64,000 bases of DNA, taken from positions 7,068,001 through 7,132,000 of the forward strand of contig NZ_CP046172.1 in NCBI RefSeq assembly GCF_011801145.1, written 5' to 3'. Shown here one piece after another: positions 52,931 to 61,989 of the stretch. Both the position numbers and the translations under genes were made by a program. Source of the stretch: Nocardia arthritidis. Its GTDB lineage: Bacteria > Actinomycetota > Actinomycetes > Mycobacteriales > Mycobacteriaceae. Under the pieces are notes generated by a model. The model was given only the letters and a program-made list of their open reading frames with translations. It was not told the DNA's origin and ran no database searches. How positions within the stretch are numbered: the first letter of the stretch is position 1; each line of letters begins with the position of its first letter.

Positions 52931-54124
52931 TCAGGCCACGAAGCGGCTGGGCAGGGCGACTCTGACCGTCGCGTGCGCGTAGGTGGTGCCGTCCAGTGTC
53001 CGGGAAACCACCTCGAGGTCCACGACGCGGTGCTCGTTGTCGGTGAGCTTGTTCGTTACCTGGGCCGTCGTTCGGCTGACCTCGCCGAGCAGCAGGGGCG
53101 AACGCAACTGGGTGTCGGCTTGCACAACGAATCCGAAGTCGGACATCCAGTTGGTCACCGGATGCAGCAGCATCATTTCCATGTGCGTGCCGAAGGCCAG
53201 CGCGTACGGCATGCCCGACTGTTGGGCGATGGTGTCCTGGAGGTGCCAGTCGATGGGATGGTGGGGATGTCCGGTGTCGGGGTCGCCGGGGCGGCGGCCG
53301 AGATCGGGTGCGATCTCCTGCCATTTTGCGGCGAATCCCGAGCACAGACCCAATGCGCCGGCGAACGCGGCGGCGTCCGATACGTCGTAGGGTCCTTTCA
53401 GGATGGCGGGGATGGACTCGCCGATGTCGACGTCTTCCCAGTATCGGGGGTGCGCTCCCCTGCGGGCTTCGCCGGAAAGCTCACGTTCGTAGTCGCGGCG
53501 GATGGCGTCGAGTTCGTCCGATGTGTACTTGCGCCGTCGGCGGCCGGAGAAATCGGGGCCACCTGTCGCGGCGGCCGCGGGATCGGGACGCGCCGCGGTG
53601 GCGACTTGCCGACCTGTCACCGTGCAGACGGTGCGGCCGTGTTGGTTGCGGTAGGAGCGTTCAGAAGTCTGTACGAACAGACGGTACGATTTTCCGGGCC
53701 GCGTCTTCTCCTCGATGCCGTGCCAGGTGTCTTCGGCGGTCAACGTGTCGCCCGGCCGGAATGGCTCGAAGTAGCGGCGAAAGGCCCCGGCCTGCATGGC
53801 ATTCCACCCGGGAACCTGTGGCGGCTTCGGTTTCGAGGGCGATTCCCCGAAGCACGCTTCGAAGACCGGAGGTGCGATCACCGAACCCCACGGAGATGCC
53901 GCGGCATACCGCGGGTCGCTCCATAGGGGGTTCATATCCCCATCGGCCCGGGCGAACTGTCGGATAAGCTCCTCCGTCACCCGAGTGCGAACCAGCGGAA
54001 ACGAATACGGACCCTCGGTGAAAAGAGGCGCGGGCGCCGACCGTCCCCGGTGGGCGTTGAGGTCGGATACGAAGCTTTCGATCCGGCTTTCCCAGGTGGC
54101 GAGATCGAACGGGCGGTCGGTCAT
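52931..54124 (-). CDS. MaoC / FAS1-type dehydratase-domain protein
   Basis: 397 aa. The N-terminal part (residues 40-180) matches the FAS1-type dehydratase or hydratase hot-dog domain (FARADGDMNPLWSDPRYAAASPWGSVIAPPVF). The C-terminal part is a second hot-dog with GTHMEMMLLHPVTNWMSDFGFV. Such two-domain proteins hydrate or dehydrate acyl-CoA thioesters. ATG 54124 has GGAGG 5 nt upstream and overlaps the type III PKS stop by 4 nt, so the two are coupled. It may act on the starter or the product of the PKS. Confidence 0.75.
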   Translation of the reverse strand: MTDRPFDLATWESRIESFVSDLNAHRGRSAPAPLFTEGPYSFPLVRTRVTEELIRQFARADGDMNPLWSDPRYAAASPWGSVIAPPVFEACFGESPSKPKPPQVPGWNAMQAGAFRRYFEPFRPGDTLTAEDTWHGIEEKTRPGKSYRLFVQTSERSYRNQHGRTVCTVTGRQVATAARPDPAAAATGGPDFSGRRRRKYTSDELDAIRRDYERELSGEARRGAHPRYWEDVDIGESIPAILKGPYDVSDAAAFAGALGLCSGFAAKWQEIAPDLGRRPGDPDTGHPHHPIDWHLQDTIAQQSGMPYALAFGTHMEMMLLHPVTNWMSDFGFVVQADTQLRSPLLLGEVSRTTAQVTNKLTDNEHRVVDLEVVSRTLDGTTYAHATVRVALPSRFVA

Positions 54125-55233
54125 CGACGCCTCCTCTCGGGTGATCGTCGATCGTCGTGGGTGTTCCACCAGCGCCCGAGCAGAGCCTCGGTGGTGAACC
54201 CGGGGCCGAAGGCGACCATGAGGCCGGGAGCGTGCCGGACCGGACGGTAGATGTCGTGATGTCGGCGGAGTACGTCGAAGACGCTGACGCTGGCGGTATT
54301 GCCGATCTCGCGCATGCTGTCCCGGCTGGGCTCGAGGGTGCCGGGTATCAGTCCGAGTCCGTGTTCGACGGTATCCATGATGCGGGGCCCGCCGGTGTGG
54401 GAGATACAGAATCCCAGTTGATCACCGGATATGCCGTGCTCATGGAGAAAGGCTCGCAGGTGGGGGATGGCCTGTGTGGCGGTGCGGCGGACACGGGGGT
54501 CGGTCCGGAAGTGCAGGCCGTTCTCGGAGGTTTGTCCGGCGATCACCTCCTGCGTCCCGGGCAGCAGCCATTGCCGACTGTCCACGATCTGGAATCCCGG
54601 AGTGGCCGGGGCGCGGCCGCGGACCACGGTGGCCGCGGCGGCGTCGCCGAAGATCCCGTTGGAGATGAAGTCGCTCAGCGAGTGGTGGGCGGGTTGACAG
54701 TTCAGCGAGCTGAGCTCGACGGCGACGGTGAGGACCGTGGCGTCTGGGTGGGCCTGTAGGAAATGGAAGGCTTCGGCCAGGGCGGCGGCTCCGGCCGCGC
54801 ATCCGAGTTGCTGGATCGGGAGGCGTCGCACGTCCGGGCGGCATCCAAGTTCCTGGGCGATATATGCGTCGGGGCCGGGCAGCATATACCCGGTGCTGGA
54901 TACCACGATCAGGTAATCGATCTCCTGGGCGGTGATCTCGGCGGCGGCCAGCGCCTGGCGGGCAGCCTCGGCGCCCAGCCGGACCGCCTCGACCGCGTAG
55001 CGGGCGTTACGGGCGCCGAAGGGTTCGGCCAGCAGTCGCTCGAGCGGCACCACGAAATGGCGCGTCCGGACACCGGAGTGGCGCATCAGGTCCACACCGC
55101 GGTCCAGATCCGGGACTCCGGCGAAGTGCTCGCTCAGGATGGAGATGATCTCCTCTTGCTTGACGACGTGATCGGGTAGCACGACCGACGGGCGGTGCAC
55201 CACAACCGGAATCGCGGGACGCGGCATGGTCAT
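54121..55233 (-). CDS. Type III polyketide synthase
   Basis: 370 aa, chalcone-synthase fold. The Cys-His-Asn triad is complete: Cys in IQQLGCAAG near residue 147, His in CISHTGGPR near residue 285, Asn in EIGNTASVS near residue 318; GFGPGFT-like AFGPGFTTEALL ends the domain. It makes a small aromatic or pyrone polyketide from an acyl-CoA and malonyl-CoA. ATG 55233 has AAAGGGG 5 nt upstream. It sits in an operon with an extradiol dioxygenase, a fumarylacetoacetate hydrolase-family protein and a MaoC-type protein. Confidence 0.93.
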   Translation of the reverse strand: MTMPRPAIPVVVHRPSVVLPDHVVKQEEIISILSEHFAGVPDLDRGVDLMRHSGVRTRHFVVPLERLLAEPFGARNARYAVEAVRLGAEAARQALAAAEITAQEIDYLIVVSSTGYMLPGPDAYIAQELGCRPDVRRLPIQQLGCAAGAAALAEAFHFLQAHPDATVLTVAVELSSLNCQPAHHSLSDFISNGIFGDAAAATVVRGRAPATPGFQIVDSRQWLLPGTQEVIAGQTSENGLHFRTDPRVRRTATQAIPHLRAFLHEHGISGDQLGFCISHTGGPRIMDTVEHGLGLIPGTLEPSRDSMREIGNTASVSVFDVLRRHHDIYRPVRHAPGLMVAFGPGFTTEALLGRWWNTHDDRRSPERRRR

Positions 55234-55247
55234 AGCTACCCCTTTCG

Positions 55248-56168
55248 TCAACTCTGGTGGGCGCCGGTCATGAGGGCGGCCAGGTCCTCGGGCGCGATCC
55301 AGGAGGGCGGGGGCGGCGGACCCCAGGCGTACATGCTGGTGGCCGCGTCGAAGGTGTCGGGTGTCCAGAGTTGGTCGTCGATGATGCTGTCCATGTCGGA
55401 GTAGTACTCGGTGAAATTGCCCGCGGGGTCTCGCAGGTACCAGAAGAAGTTGGATCCGATGAGGTGGCGTCCGAGCCCCCAGATGTGCCGTTCGGGGTGC
55501 TCGGCCAGCATGGCGGTGGCGCCGCGACCTACCTCGTCGACGTCGTCGACCTGCCAGGACGTGTGGTGGAGGAATGCGACCGGTGCGGCTTGGACGAGCA
55601 GGTTGTGGTGGTCGGTGGAGCAGCGCAGGAACGCGCCGGCGTCCTTGATCAGATCACTGGTCAGGAAGCCGAGACCGTCGCGGAAGAAGCCGATGGTGGT
55701 GTCGAGGTCGGGGGTGCCGAGGACGGCGTGGCCGAGTTTGCGAGGCCGGACCGGGCTCGAGCGCAACACACCGGGGGCGCGGGTACCGACTCGCTCCAGC
55801 CGACCCGGCCCGTTGTAGGGAGTGGGCGGGACGGGTCGTTGGTCCAGCCGGGGTAGAACTTCCAGAACCGCCCGCGTTCCCGTGACCGGCTCGACGGCGG
55901 TGAGGGTCGCGGCGTCGAGGTGACACGGCACGGCGAGGCGGGCCAGGCGGGCCGCCTCCGAATGCAGGTCGTCGGCGGAATCGACGCCGACGCGCAGTTC
56001 CACCAGCCGCCGCCGGGGCGCCGGGATCAGCCGCAGTTGGCGGCCGCCGTCGCGGGTGTGGAACCAGCCGCCCGCCGCGGGCGTCAAACCGAAATCGGTG
56101 TAATAGTCGGCGGTTTCGGTGATATTGGGAACCCCGATGGTGACGGAGCTCAGCTGATGTAATGCCAT
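55248..56168 (-). CDS. Type I extradiol ring-cleavage dioxygenase (two VOC units)
   Basis: 306 aa. The N-terminal unit (residues 1-110) is the vestigial VOC half; the catalytic half shows the three iron ligands in order: His in KLGHAVLGTPD near residue 148, His in FLHHTSWQV near 202, Glu in NFTEYYSDMD near 260. It should cleave a catechol-like ring next to the hydroxyls. It lies 22 bp after the fumarylacetoacetate hydrolase-family gene and 14 bp before the type III PKS gene. Substrate unknown; it may be the PKS product or an imported aromatic. Confidence 0.85.
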   Translation of the reverse strand: MALHQLSSVTIGVPNITETADYYTDFGLTPAAGGWFHTRDGGRQLRLIPAPRRRLVELRVGVDSADDLHSEAARLARLAVPCHLDAATLTAVEPVTGTRAVLEVLPRLDQRPVPPTPYNGPGRLERVGTRAPGVLRSSPVRPRKLGHAVLGTPDLDTTIGFFRDGLGFLTSDLIKDAGAFLRCSTDHHNLLVQAAPVAFLHHTSWQVDDVDEVGRGATAMLAEHPERHIWGLGRHLIGSNFFWYLRDPAGNFTEYYSDMDSIIDDQLWTPDTFDAATSMYAWGPPPPPSWIAPEDLAALMTGAHQS

Positions 56169-56190
56169 GGCGCCTCCTCGTCGAGTGGAT

Positions 56191-57036
56191 TCAGCAGGAA
56201 ACGAAGTGCTGGTACAGCTCTCCGATGCCCTCGATGTGGCTGACGAGTTCGTCTCCGGGGGCCAGCCAGCGCTGCGGTTCGCGGCCGAGTCCGACGCCGG
56301 CCGGTGTGCCGGTGAACAACAGATCTCCGGGTAACAGAGGCAGCCGCGCCGAGAGCCGAGCGATCAGTGTCGGCACGGAGAAGATCATGTCGCTCGTGCG
56401 GGCCTGCTGGACCCGTTCACCGTTGAGGATGGCCCAGATCCCGAGGTCTCCCGGGTTGTCGAATTCGTCGGGGGTAACCAGCCACGGCCCGGTGGGCGTG
56501 AAACCGGGCAGGGATTTGCCGAGGCTGAATTGTGGTACCGGACCGGCGAGTTGCGAGATTCGCTCGGAGATGTCTTGTCCCACCATCACTCCGGCGATGT
56601 GGTCCCAGGCTTCGGTCTCGGTGACATTGCGGCAGCGGGCGCCGATGACCACGACCAGTTCCGTCTCCCAGTCGGTGTGACCACCCGAGGGCAGCACGAC
56701 ATCGGTCACCGGGCCGGTGATGCTCGTGACGAATTTGGTGAACACCGGGGGCAGTCCCTCGGGGACGGGCAGTCCCGATTCCGCCGCGTGGTCTCGGTAG
56801 TTCAGGCCGACGGCGAAGACCTGCCGCGGCGTGGGCACCGGTGCACCCAATGCGGTTGCCGGAAACGGAGTTCCCTTGGGAAGTTCGGCCGAGGCGGCCC
56901 ACTCCCGGAAGGCCGCCCAGTCCTCATAGACGGCCTGGGGATCCGCGCTGAAGCGGCCCATGCTGGCGTGCTGGACATCCACTGCCCCGCCTTCGACGAG
57001 GAGAACCAGTCGCCGGTGCAGGTTCGCGATCCGCAT
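56191..57036 (-). CDS. Fumarylacetoacetate hydrolase-family protein
   Basis: 281 aa. The catalytic core has AVGLNYRDHAAESG near residue 92 and the metal-binding ETE in HTDWETELVVVIGARC near 135, with LGKSLPGFTPTGPWLV near 195 and LLFTGTPAGVGLG near 245. Family members hydrolyse or hydrate the 2-hydroxydienoates formed by extradiol cleavage. It is the first gene of the operon with the dioxygenase, so a meta-cleavage step is likely. Upstream lies a palindrome and, on the same strand, the MarR gene. Confidence 0.88.
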   Translation of the reverse strand: MRIANLHRRLVLLVEGGAVDVQHASMGRFSADPQAVYEDWAAFREWAASAELPKGTPFPATALGAPVPTPRQVFAVGLNYRDHAAESGLPVPEGLPPVFTKFVTSITGPVTDVVLPSGGHTDWETELVVVIGARCRNVTETEAWDHIAGVMVGQDISERISQLAGPVPQFSLGKSLPGFTPTGPWLVTPDEFDNPGDLGIWAILNGERVQQARTSDMIFSVPTLIARLSARLPLLPGDLLFTGTPAGVGLGREPQRWLAPGDELVSHIEGIGELYQHFVSC

Positions 57037-57102
57037 TGCATCCTCCCTACGTCGTCATGACAGGTCGGGAACAACACGAATCAAATTAGCTTCCGAGAGA
57101 GA

Positions 57103-57114
57103 TTCTTACAAGAA
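57103..57114. promoter_or_regulatory. Inverted repeat TTCTT-AC-AAGAA upstream of the dioxygenase operon
   Basis: Sits 67-78 bp upstream of the fumarylacetoacetate hydrolase-family start, in AT-rich sequence unlike the surrounding DNA. A candidate site for the neighbouring MarR protein. Confidence 0.4.
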
Positions 57115-57196
57115 AGCTGCATTGAAAGATACTGTGATCCGCATCGCTCCCGAGACCGAAACGGCGAAGGACTTCGCGCGTCGAAACGCCCGGTTC

Positions 57197-57670
57197 TCAG
57201 GGTTGATCGGCGAGCGCGGTTCGCAGACCGCGCAGGGTGCGCTCCAGGTCGCGGGCCTGGTTGGCCGTGAGATTGTCGACAAGGTAGCGGTGCAGGTCTG
57301 GGACATGCACCGCGAGCCCCTTTCGCAGGGCCGCGAGGCCGGCATCGGTGATCGCGATCAGGGTCGCGCGGCGATCGGAGGGATCGGGGCGGCGTTCGAC
57401 GAGTCCCGCCCGCTCGATGCGGTCGACCAGCTTGGTGGTGCCGCCGGAGCTGAACGAGGTCATGCTTGCCAGTTCGGTCGGCCGCAACTGCTGCTCGGGC
57501 GAGCGGGCGAGCCGCAGCAGGACCTCGAACCAGATTCCCGACAGTCCGGTCACCTTGGTGATATTGCCGTCGAGCCGGCGTTGCAGCTCGGCTTGCACCT
57601 CCAGCAGCAGACCCCACAGCGTGACGGCGTCATCGACCTCGAGTTCTTTGCCCACGCTCACATTCTGCAT
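57197..57670 (-). CDS. MarR-family transcriptional regulator
   Basis: 157 aa. Winged helix from residue 55: QLRPTELASMTSFSSGGTTKLVDRIERAGLVERRPDPSDRRATLIAITDAG, the standard MarR recognition helix and wing. ATG 57670 has GGAAG 4 nt upstream; the longer frame above is not needed. It lies upstream of the dioxygenase/type III PKS operon on the same strand and probably represses it, with release by an aromatic ligand. An inverted repeat stands 17 bp before its start. Confidence 0.88.
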   Translation of the reverse strand: MQNVSVGKELEVDDAVTLWGLLLEVQAELQRRLDGNITKVTGLSGIWFEVLLRLARSPEQQLRPTELASMTSFSSGGTTKLVDRIERAGLVERRPDPSDRRATLIAITDAGLAALRKGLAVHVPDLHRYLVDNLTANQARDLERTLRGLRTALADQP

Positions 57671-57686
57671 CAATCTTCCGGGAAAG

Positions 57687-57701
57687 CATCTTTGGAAGAT
57701 G
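57687..57701. promoter_or_regulatory. MarR operator candidate CATCTTTGGAAGATG
   Basis: Perfect 6-3-6 inverted repeat just upstream of the MarR start, consistent with autoregulation. Confidence 0.55.
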
Positions 57702-57744
57702 TATCGTCCTGGGCAGATAACGGTGACCATGCGGCCCGCCCGTT

Positions 57745-58875
57745 TCAGGACTGGGTGAGCCAGTGTTGGAGCGCCCACCATTGCCGGGTGGTGTCGGCGA
57801 CGGTGGCGTGGTCGGCTCCGGTCAGGGCGTGGCCGGTGAGTTCGGTGAACCTCCGAAGCCGGTATTTGACGGTGTTGGTGTGGATGTGAAGCGCGGCGGC
57901 GGCGGGTTCGATCCGGCCGCGGTGGTCGAGGTAGGCCCGTGCGGTCTCGGCGAGATCGCGATGGAAGGAGTCGCCGGGGTCGAGATTGCCGAGTAGGTGC
58001 GCGGCGAGGATCGCGCCCAATTCCGGTTCGGCGTGGGTCGCGGTGAGTAGGGCGAGATCGGTGAGCCGGTGCAGTCCGGCCAGCCCCGCCGCATGGCCCG
58101 CCTGCAATGCCCGGCGGGCAAGCGGGTAGAGCGCGGCCACCTCTGCGGGCCTGGCCGCGGGAGTGGCGACGAGCAGTGGCCGGTTATGGTCGAGCGCTGG
58201 TAGCCGGGCCACCAGTGCGGCCAGCCGCCCGTCGACCAGCCCGCACAGACCCGGACCGGTTGCGGTCAGCGCGGTAGTCAGCTGCTGAGCGAGGGTCGGA
58301 TCGCTGATGTCGCTGACCACGCAGTGGTAGACCGCCGACGCGGTGAGGGGTGCGCATGAGGTGGTCTGCTCGCCGTGCAAAAGCTGTCGTAGCGTTTGCG
58401 TTTCGCGGTCGGTTCGGGTGCGCGCCATACCCAGCTCGGTCTCGCGGTGGGCGTGCACGGTGCGATGCAATACCTCGGTGCTGATCCGGTCGAGGTGCAC
58501 GACGGTATCGAGCACCGCCTGCAGGGGTACCGCCAGCTGCTGCCCCTGGTCGATGATCATCTCGATCAGCGACGAGCGCCCGGCCTGCACCCCGTCGAGC
58601 AGTGCCTCCACCGGCACGCCCTGCCGGGCACGCTCCGAGCCCAGGCGCTCGGCCGCGGCCAGGACCTGCCCGCTCGGCGCGCTGTCGGCGGTGACGATAC
58701 CGTCCACCAAAACCTCGGCGTGCCTGCGAACTTCATCCTCCGGCAGCGCGGCCACCGCCGCCGAGGACGCACGAGAGGCCCGCACCACGGCCTGGACGAT
58801 GACATGGGCCACGGCCGGGTCGCGGGTGCGTTCGATCAGTCGGATCCGGGCGCGGTCGATGTCCGGCTCTTCCAT
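57745..58875 (-). CDS. PucR/CdaR-type transcriptional regulator
   Basis: 376 aa. The C-terminal PucR helix-turn-helix is clear (ARAYLDHRGRIEPAAAALHIHTNTVKYRLRRFTELTG). The N-terminal ~170 residues form a helical sensory region of the RsbR/PucR-associated type (VEALLDGVQAGRSSLIEMIIDQG). A GGDEF-like linker lies between. ATG 58875 has GGGAG 4 nt upstream. It is divergent from an acyl-CoA ligase-transporter operon that it probably controls. Confidence 0.85.
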   Translation of the reverse strand: MEEPDIDRARIRLIERTRDPAVAHVIVQAVVRASRASSAAVAALPEDEVRRHAEVLVDGIVTADSAPSGQVLAAAERLGSERARQGVPVEALLDGVQAGRSSLIEMIIDQGQQLAVPLQAVLDTVVHLDRISTEVLHRTVHAHRETELGMARTRTDRETQTLRQLLHGEQTTSCAPLTASAVYHCVVSDISDPTLAQQLTTALTATGPGLCGLVDGRLAALVARLPALDHNRPLLVATPAARPAEVAALYPLARRALQAGHAAGLAGLHRLTDLALLTATHAEPELGAILAAHLLGNLDPGDSFHRDLAETARAYLDHRGRIEPAAAALHIHTNTVKYRLRRFTELTGHALTGADHATVADTTRQWWALQHWLTQS

Positions 58876-58963
58876 GGTCACTCCCGTCAGCCACTGTCGA
58901 TTTCGGACAACCAACGGCATCACCGCTGTCCCGAAGCAGCCTAGATGAGCGCCCGTCGCACGT

Positions 58964-58987
58964 GTTTCAGTTGCTCATCGCTGAAAC
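58964..58987. promoter_or_regulatory. Inverted repeat GTTTCAG-N10-CTGAAAC
   Basis: Perfect 7-bp arms between the PucR gene and the ligase operon. By position it is the likely PucR operator or activator site. Confidence 0.5.
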
Positions 58988-59009
58988 AGCTGGTGGACAA
59001 GGAGTTTCG

Positions 59010-59240
59010 ATGTCGGAAACCGACAGTTCCGCGCCTACCCACACCGGCATCGTGTCGAACGGCACAGTCGGGCACCGGGCGCCCGTTGCGGATCGGATTT
59101 CCGCGAAGACGACGACTCCGCTGCTGACACCGAATCCGGATCATGTGCGGGCGTCGGAGGGGACCGCCCGACCCCGCAGCCGGTGTGAACGAACTGTCGT
59201 CACTTGTCTTCCGGAGGGAAAACATGCCCAATGTCGCTGA
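59010..59240 (+). CDS. Possible small ORF with strong ribosome site, unknown
   Basis: 76 codons from ATG 59010, with AAGGAG 6 nt upstream, one of the best ribosome sites here. The peptide is rich in Ser, Thr and Arg and I recognise no domain. It overlaps the ligase start by 17 nt. It may be a translated leader, a decayed gene, or a frameshifted N-terminus. Confidence 0.35.
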   Translation: MSETDSSAPTHTGIVSNGTVGHRAPVADRISAKTTTPLLTPNPDHVRASEGTARPRSRCERTVVTCLPEGKHAQCR

Positions 59241-60717
59241 TCGGTTCCGGCAACATGCCGCGAGCCGTCCCGACGGTATCGCCGTGCGTACCGCGTCCGA
59301 GTGCATCACCTATGGTGAGCTGGCTCGCCGCAGTGCCGCGTACGGCGGCATGCTGCGTGATGCGGCGGTCGGCGTCGGTGATCGGGTGCTGCTGGTGGCG
59401 CCGACGGTTCCCGAATTCGTTGTCGCATATCTGGGTGTCCAGCTCATCGGCGCGATCGCCATCACGGTGAACACGATGGCGACCGCACCCGAAATCGGTT
59501 ACGTGCTCGATGATTCCGGCGCCCGGATGGTCGTCGCCTGGCACGACGCGCAGGACGCGGCCCAACGCGCCGCCGCCGAGCGGAGCCTTCCCGTCCGTGT
59601 CCTCACACCGGGCACGGATGCCGAGCGGCCGATGATCGAACCTGTATCGCGACACAGCACCGACACGGCGGTACTGCTCTATACCTCCGGCACCACCGGC
59701 AAACCCAAAGGCGTCGAGCTCACTGTCGGCAACCTGCTCGAGTCGGCGCGAGTTTTCGCGGATTTGTTCGAGCTCACTCCCGAGCAGCGATTCGGCACCG
59801 GGTTACCGCTGTTCCATGTATTCGGTCAGACCGCGTGCCTGCTGCCCGTCCTGCATGCGGGCTGCTCGCTGTCGGTGTTGTCGCCGTTCGATCCGCGCGC
59901 ACTCGTCGATATGATCCGCGCGCACCGGCTCACCGTCGTCGCCGGCGTACCGACGATGTGGAATGCCTTGCTGCACAACACTGATGGCTACGGACGCAAC
60001 GAATTCGCCAGCCTGAGACTGGCATTGTCGGGCGGTGCCGCCTTGCCCGGTGAGGTGATCCACGCTTTCTCGAAACGCTTCGGCTGCACCATCATCGAAG
60101 GTTACGGACTCACCGAATCGGCCTCCGTGGCCACATTCAACCGGCCCGATGACGAGCAGCGGGTGGGATCGGTCGGCCCGGCGCTGCCGGGGACAGCGGT
60201 AGAGATTCGCGACCCGGACGGCGCGGCGCTCCCGGCCGAGGCGGTCGGTGAGGTCTTTCTGAGCGGGCCCACCGTCATGAAGGGCTATTGGAATCGCCCC
60301 GAAGCCACCGCCGACATCCTGGCCGACGGCTGGTTGCGGACCGGGGATCTGGGTCGGCTCGATGTCGACGGACATCTCCACATCGTCGGCCGCGCAAAGG
60401 ATCTCATCATCCGCGGCGGATACAACGTGTACCCGACGGAAGTCGAGGAGGTGCTCTACCGGCATCCCGACATCGTCGAGGTGGCGGTCATCGGGGTGCC
60501 GCACGACCACTACGGCGAGGAGGTGGCCGCCGTTGTCGCCACCGCACCGGGGGTACACCTCGATCCAGAAGCGTTGCGGGCGTGGGCGAAACAGCAATTG
60601 TCCGCCTACAAGGTGCCGCACCGTTTCGCCTTCGTCGACGAACTCCCCAAGGGCGCCACCGGGAAGATTCTCAAACGTGCCATCGATCGGGAGCAGTTGT
60701 TCCGCGAGGGGACCTGA
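59224..60717 (+). CDS. Class I acyl-CoA synthetase / AMP-dependent ligase
   Basis: 497 aa, ANL superfamily. AMP-binding loop LLYTSGTTGKPKGV near residue 160, GYGLTESASV near 295, TGDLGRLD near 375, KDLIIRGGYNVYP near 395 and the C-terminal Lys in PKGATGKILKR near 485. It activates a carboxylic acid as its CoA thioester, likely a short or medium chain or aromatic acid. ATG 59224 has GGAGGG 5 nt upstream. The MFS transporter starts 3 bp after its stop, so it may activate the acid that the transporter brings in. Confidence 0.9.
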   Translation: MPNVADRFRQHAASRPDGIAVRTASECITYGELARRSAAYGGMLRDAAVGVGDRVLLVAPTVPEFVVAYLGVQLIGAIAITVNTMATAPEIGYVLDDSGARMVVAWHDAQDAAQRAAAERSLPVRVLTPGTDAERPMIEPVSRHSTDTAVLLYTSGTTGKPKGVELTVGNLLESARVFADLFELTPEQRFGTGLPLFHVFGQTACLLPVLHAGCSLSVLSPFDPRALVDMIRAHRLTVVAGVPTMWNALLHNTDGYGRNEFASLRLALSGGAALPGEVIHAFSKRFGCTIIEGYGLTESASVATFNRPDDEQRVGSVGPALPGTAVEIRDPDGAALPAEAVGEVFLSGPTVMKGYWNRPEATADILADGWLRTGDLGRLDVDGHLHIVGRAKDLIIRGGYNVYPTEVEEVLYRHPDIVEVAVIGVPHDHYGEEVAAVVATAPGVHLDPEALRAWAKQQLSAYKVPHRFAFVDELPKGATGKILKRAIDREQLFREGT

Positions 60718-60720
60718 AAG

Positions 60721-61989
60721 ATGTTGCGCACCACTCGAATCGCCGTTTTACTACTGTTCGCGGCGTGGACCGTCGATTACGTCGACCGGATCGTGATCAA
60801 TTACGCGCTCGCGCCGATCGGACATGATCTCCGGCTGAACCACGCCCAGCAGGGTTTGGTTGTCTCGATGTTCTTCCTGGCCTACGCGGCGATGCAGTTG
60901 CCGGGCGGACTGCTCGCCGACCGGTACGGCGCGCTGACGATGGGCACGATCGGACTGATCGGATGGTCGATCTTCACCGGCCTGACCGCACTGGCATGGT
61001 CGTTCTCCGCGCTGCTCGCGATGCGCTTCCTGTTCGGTCTGGTGCAGGGCGTATTCCCCGCCGCCGCCTACAAGGCGATAGCCGAGCGCAGCGTGCCCGA
61101 ACAACGAACCTCCGCCAGCGGCTGGATCAACTCCGCCAACGCCGTCGGCATGCTGCTCGCGGCGGTGATCGCCGGGACCGTGCTGCCGGCCTGGGGGTGG
61201 CGGGCCATGTTCGCGGTCATCTCGACGCTAGGGCTGCTGATGACGCTGGCCTGGCGCCGATGGATGCCGCAACCATTGCCCCACAACGATATCGGCGCCG
61301 CACAACGGCCGTCCGACCACCGAGCGGCGCGATCGATCCGACGCTCCCCCGCGCTCATCGGCTTCGCCCTGATGTACTTCGGCTTCAACGCGCTGATGTG
61401 GGGCCTCAGCGCATGGATCCCGACCTACCTCAGCGAGGAGCGCGGCCTGACGCTGAGCCGGATCGCGTTGACCGTGCTCCCGTCGACGGCACTCGGAGCG
61501 GTCGGCGTGGTCGTCGGCGCCCGGCTCTCGGATCGGCTGGGTGGTCGGCCGCGACTGATCGTGGTGCCCGCGATGACGGTCGTCGCGGCACTGCTGTTCG
61601 TCCTGCCGCGTACCGGGTCCACCGTCGTATTCGGGGTGGTCGCGGCGGCGCTCACCGCAGTGGCCGGGCTGTGTTACATGCCCGCGTTCTCGGTCGTGCT
61701 GCGCGCACTCCCGAGCACACTCATCGGATCAGCATCGGCCGTGATCCTGTTCGGTGGCCAATTGGCCGGCGTAGTCGCCCCGGCCGTGTTCGGAGTGATC
61801 ATCGACCGCGCCTCCTACACAACGGCATTCGAAGCGCTGGTGATTGCCGCGTTGATGACCGTCATCGCCGCGGTCTGCGTTCCACAGACCGCGCGGGCGT
61901 TCCGCGCGGCCGTCCCCGCGCCGGAGGAGACATTTCACCGAGGTCCGGGTGACGAGTTGGCCGGATCGCTGGACCAGGAGTTCCGATAG
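60721..61989 (+). CDS. MFS transporter, anion:cation symporter-like
   Basis: 422 aa with 12 predicted helices. It begins AAWTVDYVDRIVINYALAPIGHDLRLNHAQQGLVVS, typical of the ACS (phthalate/hexuronate) permeases, and has motif A LPGGLLADRYGALTMG near residue 60. It probably imports an organic acid for the coupled acyl-CoA ligase. Its last 55 bp overlap the end of the convergent TetR gene. Confidence 0.88.
   Translation: MLRTTRIAVLLLFAAWTVDYVDRIVINYALAPIGHDLRLNHAQQGLVVSMFFLAYAAMQLPGGLLADRYGALTMGTIGLIGWSIFTGLTALAWSFSALLAMRFLFGLVQGVFPAAAYKAIAERSVPEQRTSASGWINSANAVGMLLAAVIAGTVLPAWGWRAMFAVISTLGLLMTLAWRRWMPQPLPHNDIGAAQRPSDHRAARSIRRSPALIGFALMYFGFNALMWGLSAWIPTYLSEERGLTLSRIALTVLPSTALGAVGVVVGARLSDRLGGRPRLIVVPAMTVVAALLFVLPRTGSTVVFGVVAAALTAVAGLCYMPAFSVVLRALPSTLIGSASAVILFGGQLAGVVAPAVFGVIIDRASYTTAFEALVIAALMTVIAAVCVPQTARAFRAAVPAPEETFHRGPGDELAGSLDQEFR

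Noticed and set aside
54875..54900. GCATATACC as a third copy of the 76-nt element
   Set aside because: Similarity is limited to a few bases inside the well-conserved type III PKS coding sequence.
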